A stretch of 64,000 nt of DNA, taken from JALHNI01 sp044226365. GTDB lineage: Bacteria; Acidobacteriota; Terriglobia; Bryobacterales; Bryobacteraceae. The notes under the pieces were generated by a model. The model was not told the origin of the DNA. It did no database searches and saw only the letters and a list, made by a program, of their open reading frames with translations. Location of the stretch: the NCBI GenBank assembly GCA_044226365.1, contig JBGAHE010000013.1:26157-90156 (forward strand). The letters run 5' to 3'. Position 1 is the stretch's first letter, and each line of letters opens with the position of its first letter. The translations under genes and the position numbers were made by a program. Positions 42,943 through 50,157 of this stretch are shown piece after piece.

Positions 42943-43617
42943 GTGTTGAGCATCGCCGAAAATCTCATAAATTTGGAAAAAAAGATCCAAACGGCCTGCC
43001 AACAGGCCGGACGCGAGCGATCTTCCGTCACCCTCATCGCCGTCAGCAAAGTCTTCCCGTCGTCCGCCCTGCTCGAAGCTTACGCCGCTGGCGCCCGCGA
43101 CTTCGGCGAAAACTACGTTCAGGAATTCGAAGGCAAGTATCCAGAGGTAAAGCACTTAACCGACGCCCGCTTCCATTTCATCGGCCATCTGCAGTCCAAC
43201 AAAGCCAAGAAGGCCGCGGAAATTTTCCACTGCATCCAGACCGTCTCGTCGCTCAAGGTCGCCCAACGCCTCAACGAAGGCCCCCACCCCCTCGACATCT
43301 TCCTTGAGGTCAAACTCTCCGCCGAGGAGTCCAAGGCCGGCGCTTCGCCCGACGAACTCCCCCAACTGCTCGACGGCGTCCGCGCCCTCCCGAACCTCCG
43401 CCTCCGCGGACTCATGACGATGCCTCCCTGGTCGGAGGACGCCGAAGTCGCCCGCCCTTACTTCCGCCGCCTGCGCGAACTCGCTCAGCAGCACAGCCTC
43501 GCCGAGCTTTCCATGGGCATGTCCCACGACTTCGAAGTCGCCATCGAAGAAGGCTCCACCATGATCCGCGTCGGCACCGCGATTTTCGGCAAGCGCGTCA
43601 AGCGGCCTCAGCCGTGA
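42943..43617 (+). CDS. yggS: YggS/PLPBP family pyridoxal phosphate-binding protein, 224 aa
   Basis: A single-domain PLP-binding TIM barrel: VTLIAVSKVFPSS carries the PLP-linked Lys (about residue 35), with GENYVQEF, HFIGHLQSNKAKKA near 80, GLMTMPP near 147, LSMGMSHDFEVAIEEGSTMIRVGTAIFG (about 185-215) holding the phosphate-binding Ser/Gly residues. Family proteins keep PLP and amino/keto acid pools balanced rather than catalysing a known reaction. The start is GTG at 42943 or TTG at 42946, with no strong ribosome site. A TAGAAT hexamer just before it suggests a very short leader. It is followed by an overlapping (GTGA) glycosyltransferase gene. Confidence 0.93.
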   Translation: MLSIAENLINLEKKIQTACQQAGRERSSVTLIAVSKVFPSSALLEAYAAGARDFGENYVQEFEGKYPEVKHLTDARFHFIGHLQSNKAKKAAEIFHCIQTVSSLKVAQRLNEGPHPLDIFLEVKLSAEESKAGASPDELPQLLDGVRALPNLRLRGLMTMPPWSEDAEVARPYFRRLRELAQQHSLAELSMGMSHDFEVAIEEGSTMIRVGTAIFGKRVKRPQP

Positions 43618-44654
43618 TCTGGCTCGCCCCCACCGGCAACTCCGGCGTCGCCGACTACGCCCGCGTCCTCCGCCCGCACCTCCCGGACCTGCCTGCTCTC
43701 ACCGTCTTCCACCTCGGCAACAACCCGCTCCACGCGCCCATCTACCGCCGCCTGCTCACCCGCCAGGATCCCAAACGCGCCGTCATCCTCCACGACGCCG
43801 TGCTGCATCATTTCCTCCTCGGAGCGCTTTCCCGCGACGAGTATGTCGCGGAATTTGTCTATAACTACGGCGAGTGGACCAGGGCCTTAGCCCAGGATCT
43901 TTGGGACCAGCGGTCCCGCTCCGGCAGCGCCCCCGAATACTTCGCTCACCCCATGCTCCGGCGCGCCATGGAAGCCGCCCACCTGGTCATTGTTCACAAT
44001 GCCGCCGCCGCCCACCTCGCGCAGGCTCACGGAGCCCCGCGCGTCGAGATCTTGCCCCACTTCATCGCTCCCGCCCCGGACTTCCCCGCCGCTGACCTCG
44101 CCCAATGGCGCCTTCGGCACGGCGTCGCTCCCCCAACCGTCCTGCTGGGCGTCTTCGGCCATCTCCGCGAGTCCAAGCGCCTCCCCACCATCCTCCGCGC
44201 CGTCGCCCCGCAAGGTCCCGCCGTACAACTGCTCGTTCAGGGCGAATGGGGCAGCCCCGCCCTGCGCGACTCGCTCCCCCTCGGCTCAGCCCTCCGCATC
44301 GGCGCCGTGCCGGAGCCCGAGCTCAATCTCCTGATCGCCGCCACCGACCTCGGCGTGAACCTTCGCTACCCCTCCGCCGGCGAATCCTCCGGCATCCTCG
44401 CCCGCCTCATGGCCGCCGGCAAACCGGCTCTGGTCACCCAGGGCGACGAACATCGCCACCTCCCACCCGGGGTCGTTTGGCCAGTACCCGCCGGCCCGGA
44501 AGAGGACGAAGCCCTTCGTCTCGCGATAGCCTACTTGGCCCAGCACCCCGTCGCCCGCCGCGAGATGGGTCGCGCCGCCCGCCACTTCGCCGTCACCGAA
44601 TGCTCAGTACAGGTACTAGCCCGACGTATGGCCGGCCTACTCCAAACCGTTTGA
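43614..44654 (+). CDS. glycosyltransferase, GT4-like (GT-B fold), 346 aa
   Basis: A GTG start in GTGA overlaps the yggS stop by 4 bases. The N-terminal domain has a glycine-rich acceptor loop (WLAPTGNSGVADYARVLRPH) and VILHDAVLHHFLLGAL. The C-terminal domain shows VLLGVFGHLRESKRLPTILRA near 180 and GVNLRYPSAGESSGILARLMAAGKP near 255-280, where the E-x-S-S-G sequence binds the nucleotide sugar as in GT4 enzymes. No signal peptide or membrane segment is present. The donor and acceptor are unknown; it may act on cell-surface polysaccharide. The stop codon overlaps the tRNA promoter. Confidence 0.85.
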   Translation: MIWLAPTGNSGVADYARVLRPHLPDLPALTVFHLGNNPLHAPIYRRLLTRQDPKRAVILHDAVLHHFLLGALSRDEYVAEFVYNYGEWTRALAQDLWDQRSRSGSAPEYFAHPMLRRAMEAAHLVIVHNAAAAHLAQAHGAPRVEILPHFIAPAPDFPAADLAQWRLRHGVAPPTVLLGVFGHLRESKRLPTILRAVAPQGPAVQLLVQGEWGSPALRDSLPLGSALRIGAVPEPELNLLIAATDLGVNLRYPSAGESSGILARLMAAGKPALVTQGDEHRHLPPGVVWPVPAGPEEDEALRLAIAYLAQHPVARREMGRAARHFAVTECSVQVLARRMAGLLQTV

Positions 44655-44680
44655 CTGCAACCCGGCGAAGACGGTATCGT
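44651..44680 (+). promoter_or_regulatory. sigma70-type promoter for tRNA-Cys
   Basis: TTGACT (44651-44656) and TATCGT (44675-44680) are separated by 18 bases. Transcription would start near 44687, 13 bases before the tRNA. The -35 box overlaps the glycosyltransferase stop codon. Confidence 0.55.
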
Positions 44681-44699
44681 TGAACTGTTAGTCAATTGG

Positions 44700-44774
44700 G
44701 GCGCCGTAGCCAAGTGGTAAGGCAGCGGTCTGCAAAACCGTTATTCACCAGTTCGATCCTGGTCGGCGCCTCCA
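44700..44774 (+). tRNA. tRNA-Cys (anticodon GCA), CCA encoded
   Basis: A full cloverleaf can be drawn: acceptor stem GGCGCCG with CGGCGCC, a short D arm (AAGTGGTAAGG), anticodon stem CGGT/ACCG with loop CTGCAAA giving anticodon GCA at 44732-44734, and a T arm with GTTCGATCC. A discriminator base T and the CCA end (44772-44774) are in the DNA. No variable long arm is present. Confidence 0.97.
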
Positions 44775-44780
44775 ATCTTC

Positions 44781-44990
44781 CTACGCGACCTTTGCCGCCG
44801 TCTTCTTCCGACTCTTCTTCCCCTTCGCCCGCGCCCGCGCGACCTTCCTCTTGCCCTTTTTGCGTGCCTTCTTCACCTGCGGCTGAGTAGTCGTCGTGGC
44901 CTCCGGGGCGGGCGGCAGATTCTGTGCCGCCACCTCCGCCGCCGTACCCCACAAAAATAGGAAAAGAAAAAGTGAAAGTATTTTTCTCAC
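44781..44990 (-). CDS. small exported Lys/Arg-rich protein, 69 aa
   Basis: A GTG start with AAGGGACGG just upstream. Residues 1-22 are a signal peptide (ILSLFLFLFLWGTAAEVAAQ). The mature part has a Pro/Thr stretch and then a tail of about 30 residues in which more than half are Lys or Arg (KKARKKGKRKVARARAK). Such a strongly basic exported peptide could bind nucleic acid, polysaccharide or cell wall. No family is recognised. It is 12 bases downstream of the amidase gene on the same strand and may be co-transcribed. Confidence 0.58.
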   Translation of the reverse strand: MRKILSLFLFLFLWGTAAEVAAQNLPPAPEATTTTQPQVKKARKKGKRKVARARAKGKKSRKKTAAKVA

Positions 44991-45002
44991 CCGTCCCTTA
45001 TA

Positions 45003-45662
45003 TCACGACCCAGCCAGCGTTTTCGCCAGCCTGGCCCAATCCCACGCCGGACCGATATCCGTCTTCTCCGCGTGAAAATTTTGGTGCGACGCAACGCCCT
45101 TGAAGTCCGAGTAATACGGCCAGTTCATCCGCTCCCGTTCGGCCTCCACCGGAATCTGCTTCGCAATCCCGAACTGCTCGCACAACTGCTTCGTCAGCGC
45201 TCCCACCGCCGCCTGCTGCACCGCCGGAAACGCCGCAAAGTAGTTCAAACCCCGATACGACCTCTGCACATAGCGTTCGGTCTCGGTCACATTGCAATAC
45301 TTCGCCCCATACTGATTCGGCCAGCAGTTCAACTGATTTCCCGCCCGCTTCAGCCCGCCCCAGTTCACAATCTCAATCCCAATCGATCGCCTGTCCAGCC
45401 GATACCCCGGATTATTCGCCGCCGCCACCCCCAAGTGGCACGCCCAATGCGCCGGGTCGAACACCTCGTAAATCCGCCCGTCCAAGCCGACGATGTAAGC
45501 CGTCGCGACCCGCTCCGGCGTCGACACCCAGCTCTGGAAAGCGCCCTCCACCGACCCACCGGCGGTGAAGTGCAAAACAATCAAGTCCTTGGCCGTTTTC
45601 TCGGCCATGTACTGCCCCGCCGGCAACCGCCGGCTCCGATCGATCAACAGCTCCGTAGACAT
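45003..45662 (-). CDS. N-acetylmuramoyl-L-alanine amidase (Amidase_2/PGRP type), 219 aa
   Basis: The core follows the Amidase_2 pattern: DLIVLHFTAGGS with the first zinc-binding His near residue 31, WACHLGV and RRSIGIEIVNWGG near 95, and HQNFHAEKTDIGPAWDW near 195-210 with the second His and the Asp/Lys-type catalytic end. These enzymes cleave the bond between muramic acid and the peptide stem. No clear signal peptide was found, so export may use another route or the protein may act inside the cell. An extra segment (GNQLNCWPNQYGAKYCNVTE) with two Cys lies in the middle. Confidence 0.87.
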   Translation of the reverse strand: MSTELLIDRSRRLPAGQYMAEKTAKDLIVLHFTAGGSVEGAFQSWVSTPERVATAYIVGLDGRIYEVFDPAHWACHLGVAAANNPGYRLDRRSIGIEIVNWGGLKRAGNQLNCWPNQYGAKYCNVTETERYVQRSYRGLNYFAAFPAVQQAAVGALTKQLCEQFGIAKQIPVEAERERMNWPYYSDFKGVASHQNFHAEKTDIGPAWDWARLAKTLAGS

Positions 45663-45770
45663 TGAGCCTCCTAGCGCGAGGCTACGCGCCCGGAAGTCGA
45701 GTTTCGGAACTGTCGATTCGCAACTACCGCCGAATCAAAGCTTTGGCCAAAAATTGAGACGCCACTCGCG
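45663..45770. other. short intergenic region
   Basis: About 108 bases between the amidase and the DUF1501 gene. It contains the amidase ribosome site (AGGAGG-like on the minus strand near 45666-45671). No further element was recognised. Confidence 0.4.
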
Positions 45771-47156
45771 TCAACCCACCACCGGCTTCACCACCTGCCC
45801 GTGTACGTCCGTCAGCCGGAAATCGCGCCCCGCATAGCGGAACGTGAACTTCTCATGATCGAACCCCAGCAGGTGCAGCAGCGTCGCATGCAGATCGTGG
45901 ACATGCACCCGGTCCACCTCGCTTCGGAACCCGAACTCGTCCGTCGCCCCGTGCACCGTACCGCCCTTCACGCCCCCGCCCGCCAGCCACACGGAAAACC
46001 CATACGAGTTGTGATCGCGCCCCGCCGTCCCCGCATTCGACCCAAACGCCGGCAACTCCACCACGGGCGTCCGCCCGAATTCCCCGCCCCAAATCACCAG
46101 CGTATCGTCCAGCATCCCCCGCTGCTTCAGATCCGTCAGCAACGCCGCAATCGGCTGATCGCTCTCCTGCCCCAACTGCTTCACCCGTTTGGCAACGTCG
46201 TCATGCGTATCCCACGGCTGCCCCGCCCCATGCCACACCTGCACCACGCGCACCCCCTTCTCGAGCAGCCGCCGCGCCATCAGCATCTGCCGCCCATGCA
46301 GCGTATCGCCGTACATCTCGCGGATATGCTGAGGCTCCTTCGACAGATCAAAAACGTCCTCCGCCTCCATCTGCATCCGAAACGCCAGTTCGAACGACTG
46401 CACCCGCGCCTCCAGCGCCTGGTCCTCGGCCCGCGTCTCCTGATACTCCCGGTTCATCGCCGCCAGCAGTTCCAGTTGCTTCTGCTGCTCCTCGCGCCGC
46501 GTCAGCTTGTTCTGCACGTTCTCGACGAGCTTATCGAGCGCCGTCTCCCGCGTATCGATATGCGTCCCCTGATACGCCCCCGGCAGAAACGCCGACTTCC
46601 AGTTCTGCGCCCCGCGAATCGGCAATCCGCCCGGACACAGCGAAATGAACCCCGGCAGATTCTGATTCTCGCTCCCCAACCCATACACCACCCACGACCC
46701 GAAGCTCGGCCGGCTCTGCTGCTGCGTCCCGCAGTTCATCATCATCAACGACGGCTCGTGATTCGGCACCTCCGTATGCATCGACCGGATCACGCACATC
46801 TCGTCCGCATGCGCGCCCACCTTCGCAAACACCTCGCTCACTTCAATCCCGCTCTGCCCGTACTTCCGAAACTCGAACGGCGACGGCAGCGCCGTCCCCG
46901 TCTTCCGTTCCGTCCGCAAATGCACCGGCAACGGCTGCCCCGCATACTTCTTCAGCGCCGGCTTCGGATCGAACGTATCCATCTGCGACGGACCACCGTT
47001 CGCAAAAATGTGGATCACGCGCTTCGCTTTGCCCGGCAACGGCGATCGCCGCGGCGTCAGCGGCCCGGCCAGTCCCGCCTGCTCAAACACGCTCGCCATC
47101 CCTACCACACCCAGGCCCGCTCCCACGCGGCGAAAAAGATCTCGACGATTCATCAT
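45771..47156 (-). CDS. DUF1501 family protein with Tat leader, 461 aa
   Basis: The N-terminus MNRRDLFRRVGAGLGVVGM is a twin-arginine leader. The DUF1501 domain starts at KAKRVIHIFANGGPSQMDTF (about 43-62), with Gly-Gly-Pro-Ser-Gln and Asp, and continues with VIRSMHTEVPNHEPSLMMMN, LIWGGEFGRTP and GRDHNSYGFSVWLAGGGVKGG, which resemble an alkaline-phosphatase/sulfatase-like fold. In Planctomycetes and Acidobacteriota this protein is nearly always encoded next to a DUF1549/DUF1553 protein, as here, where the partner ends 3 bases upstream. Its exact role is unknown. Confidence 0.92.
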   Translation of the reverse strand: MMNRRDLFRRVGAGLGVVGMASVFEQAGLAGPLTPRRSPLPGKAKRVIHIFANGGPSQMDTFDPKPALKKYAGQPLPVHLRTERKTGTALPSPFEFRKYGQSGIEVSEVFAKVGAHADEMCVIRSMHTEVPNHEPSLMMMNCGTQQQSRPSFGSWVVYGLGSENQNLPGFISLCPGGLPIRGAQNWKSAFLPGAYQGTHIDTRETALDKLVENVQNKLTRREEQQKQLELLAAMNREYQETRAEDQALEARVQSFELAFRMQMEAEDVFDLSKEPQHIREMYGDTLHGRQMLMARRLLEKGVRVVQVWHGAGQPWDTHDDVAKRVKQLGQESDQPIAALLTDLKQRGMLDDTLVIWGGEFGRTPVVELPAFGSNAGTAGRDHNSYGFSVWLAGGGVKGGTVHGATDEFGFRSEVDRVHVHDLHATLLHLLGFDHEKFTFRYAGRDFRLTDVHGQVVKPVVG

Positions 47157-47159
47157 GGC

Positions 47160-50147
47160 TTAGTCCAAAAACGCAAATTCATTCGTCAACAACAGCACCT
47201 GCGCCAACTGCTCGCGCGGGCTCAACTTCCCAATCGCCGGACCCGCGAAGTCCTTCTTCGCGTCCCAGCTCCGCTCGCCGCTCACCAGCACCGGCGCCCA
47301 TTGAAAATCATCCGCTTCGTAGTCGCCCAGCGAATCCACCACAAAGTCCAGCGCCTCACCCGCCTCCACGCGCACACCCTTGACCTCGGTCGCGACACTC
47401 GGATTCGCCTGATAGCTCAACCCATCGGCCGGCGGCGGCGGCAACGCCACCTGCCAACGTCCCAGCACGCCCTGCCGGCTCGACACCAACCAACCGCGAA
47501 TGCCGTTGCTCAGCTTGAACCGCAGCTCAAACGGACCCACCGCATGCACCAGCTTGCCCTGCACGTCCACCACGCCTGTCACCGGCGACACCCAGCGCCG
47601 CACCACCACGGCCGACAAGTCGTCGCCCGGAGCGCCGCCCGCGTCCGTCAGCCGCGCCGTCCCCGTCACCGGATCCAGCCCCGCCGACGTGTTCTGCCAA
47701 CTCTTGCCCGTATAGAAACGGAATGGCCGGAACTCGCTCACCGTCCCCTTCTCCGCATCCAACCGAGCCGTCCCGTATTGCCACGCCGTCACCGACGCCG
47801 GCGTCGGCTCACCCGCCGCCTGCCAGAACGCCCGCGCCCGCGCAACTTCGCTCGTCCGCGGCTCCCGACCCAGGACCATCCGGTACAACTCCTCCACACT
47901 CCCTGCCCGCTGCGCCAGCGCCCGCGCCATCTCCCCCACAAACGGACTGTTCAACAAAAACAAACCCTGCTGCGGCACCGTCGTCTGATACCGCTGCGGC
48001 GAGTGCTGCTCCGGATCTGCCACGTCGAAATTCTTCAACAACGCCAGCGGCCGCTCGCGCTCAATCAACCCGTAAACTGTCCGCCGCGGATCCGCCGGCA
48101 CACTCACCAACGACACCGGCTCGCCGCCAATCCGTCCGTCCAACTTCCCCGACACGGCCAGCATCGCATCGCGCAGCGCTTCGAAGTCCAGCCGCCGCCG
48201 CGGCATCCGCCACAGCAGCTTGTTCTCCGGATCCTTCAACCGCGCCTCCGCCCGATCCGCACTCGCCTGCTGATACGTCCGCGTCAGCACCATCCGCCGG
48301 ATCAGCCGCTTCATGCTCCAGCCATCGGCCATAAAATCCACCGCCAGTTTATCCAGCAACTCCGGATGCGTCGGCTCATCGCCGCGCACCCCGAAGTCCG
48401 ACGGCGTCCGCACCAAACCCTCGCCAAACAACTTCTGCCACACCCGGTTCACCAGAATCCGCGCCGCCACCGGATTGCGCTCGTTCGTAATCGCCTGCGC
48501 CAGTTCCAGCCGCCCCGTCCCCTGCGTGAAACACACCGGCTCCGCCGTCAAAACCGTCGGGAAGCAACGCCCCACCGGCTCGCCTAAATCATTCTGATTG
48601 CCCCGCACAAACACGTGCGCCGGCTTCAAGCTCGCCCGATCCTGCGCTCCGAGCCGGATCGCCTCCGACCCCCGGTACGCCGCATCGTTCAGCATCTTCT
48701 CGTACTGCCACTGCAGGTTCCGCACCGTATTCGAATCGCCCTCGGTCATAATCGACGGAAAGTCTTCGACCGGCACTTCCGGCGGCGCCGTCGGCCCGTA
48801 CAGCAACGCCCGCCATGCCGGATCCGTCGGCTTCGTCAACTTCGTTGCATACTCGGCCGCCGGATTCGTTTTCGCCTCCCGAAACTCCGCAAACACCGGA
48901 TCCTGCAACCGGTCCGCCCACCGCCCCAGCAACAGCGAATTCAGATTCTTCTCGCGCGCCAACGTCTCCAGGCGCGCCCGGCTCAAGTTCCGTCCCTCCC
49001 ACAACCCGCTCAGATACCGCTCAATCTCCTTGGGCTCCCGGAACTCGTTCCGCAACACCTCCAGCCGCTCGGCGATATACTCCTCGCGCAACCGGCGCCG
49101 CTCCGCCGTCCGTTTCTCATAGAACTCGGGCAGCGGACCCAGCTTTACCGGCTCCCCGCCGTACTTCGTATTCGCAAACACCCCATACAGCGAGTAATAG
49201 TCGCGCGTCGGAATCGGATCGAACTTATGATCGTGGCACCGCGCGCAACTCACCGTCAGCCCCAGCAAACCGCGCGTCACCAGGTCGATCTTGTCATCCA
49301 CCACATCCGGCAAATCAACATCGCGATTCGGATTCACCCCTAACGACAAAAAGCCCAACGCCGCCCGGTCCTCCGGCTGGGCATCCTTCATCTGATCCGC
49401 CGCCAACTGCAGCGCCACAAAGCGGTCATACGGCACATCCCGATTGAACGCCCCAATCAGCCAATCCCGGTACCCGAACGACACCAGAAACGGACTCCCC
49501 AGGAAACCCGTGTCCGCATACCGCGCCACGTCCATCCAATGCCGCGCCCACCGCTCCCCAAACCGCGGCGACGCCAAATACCGGTCCGCAGCCTGCTCGG
49601 GCGTCAGCGTCAGATCCTCCGCCGTGGGCGGCAACCCCGTCAGGTCAAACGCCAGGCGCCGGATCACCGTCCGCCGGTCCGCCGCCGGCGACAGCGACAA
49701 GCCGTTCTCGGACAGCTTCGCCTCCACCAGCCCGTCAATCGACCCCGCCCCCGGCTTCAGCCCCTTCCAAGCCCAATGCTCCCGCCCCTTCTTCGGAGCC
49801 GCCGCGCTCGCCGTCGCGCTCGACCCCGCCGGAATCGCCGCCCCCGACTCCACCCACTTCACCAGCACCGCCACTTCCTCGTCCTTCAGCCGTCCCCCCG
49901 GCGGCATCCGCACCGTCTGATACCGCACCGCCTGAATCAGCCGGCTCTTCTCCACCTCGCCCGGCACCACCACGCTCCGCAGCACCGCCGGATCATCCAG
50001 CCGCAACCCACCCATCGGCGAAGCGACCCTGGCCCCATGGCACCCCCCACACTTCGCCGCCACCAGCGGCCTCACCTTCGCCTCAAAAAACTCGACCTCG
50101 CCCCACAAAGGCAACGCCACCAACGTGGCCAACACCGGAAGTCTCAC
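47160..50147 (-). CDS. PSD1-type protein: cytochrome c, DUF1549 and DUF1553, 995 aa
   Basis: Signal peptide about 1-16. A planctomycete-type cytochrome c module (PSCyt1) follows, with the heme motif CGGCHG near residue 33-38 and PPGGRLKDEEV near 82. DUF1549 occupies about 130-330 (LAFDLTGLPPTAEDL, RYLASPRFGERWARHWMDVARYADTGF, and SCARCHDHKFDPIP, a second CxxCH motif). DUF1553 runs from about 560 to 760 (RILVNRVWQKLFGEGLV, DFGVRGDEPTHPELLDKLA). A C-terminal beta-sandwich of about 200 residues may be a binding module. The protein is probably periplasmic and redox-active together with the DUF1501 partner; the substrate is unknown. Confidence 0.92.
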   Translation of the reverse strand: MRLPVLATLVALPLWGEVEFFEAKVRPLVAAKCGGCHGARVASPMGGLRLDDPAVLRSVVVPGEVEKSRLIQAVRYQTVRMPPGGRLKDEEVAVLVKWVESGAAIPAGSSATASAAAPKKGREHWAWKGLKPGAGSIDGLVEAKLSENGLSLSPAADRRTVIRRLAFDLTGLPPTAEDLTLTPEQAADRYLASPRFGERWARHWMDVARYADTGFLGSPFLVSFGYRDWLIGAFNRDVPYDRFVALQLAADQMKDAQPEDRAALGFLSLGVNPNRDVDLPDVVDDKIDLVTRGLLGLTVSCARCHDHKFDPIPTRDYYSLYGVFANTKYGGEPVKLGPLPEFYEKRTAERRRLREEYIAERLEVLRNEFREPKEIERYLSGLWEGRNLSRARLETLAREKNLNSLLLGRWADRLQDPVFAEFREAKTNPAAEYATKLTKPTDPAWRALLYGPTAPPEVPVEDFPSIMTEGDSNTVRNLQWQYEKMLNDAAYRGSEAIRLGAQDRASLKPAHVFVRGNQNDLGEPVGRCFPTVLTAEPVCFTQGTGRLELAQAITNERNPVAARILVNRVWQKLFGEGLVRTPSDFGVRGDEPTHPELLDKLAVDFMADGWSMKRLIRRMVLTRTYQQASADRAEARLKDPENKLLWRMPRRRLDFEALRDAMLAVSGKLDGRIGGEPVSLVSVPADPRRTVYGLIERERPLALLKNFDVADPEQHSPQRYQTTVPQQGLFLLNSPFVGEMARALAQRAGSVEELYRMVLGREPRTSEVARARAFWQAAGEPTPASVTAWQYGTARLDAEKGTVSEFRPFRFYTGKSWQNTSAGLDPVTGTARLTDAGGAPGDDLSAVVVRRWVSPVTGVVDVQGKLVHAVGPFELRFKLSNGIRGWLVSSRQGVLGRWQVALPPPPADGLSYQANPSVATEVKGVRVEAGEALDFVVDSLGDYEADDFQWAPVLVSGERSWDAKKDFAGPAIGKLSPREQLAQVLLLTNEFAFLD

Positions 50148-50157
50148 GCCTACGATC

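Noticed and set aside
45801..48587. Long plus-strand open frame opposite the DUF1501 and PSD1 genes
   Set aside because: Composition is extreme (His/Arg/Pro/Leu) and both minus-strand genes have clear family motifs.
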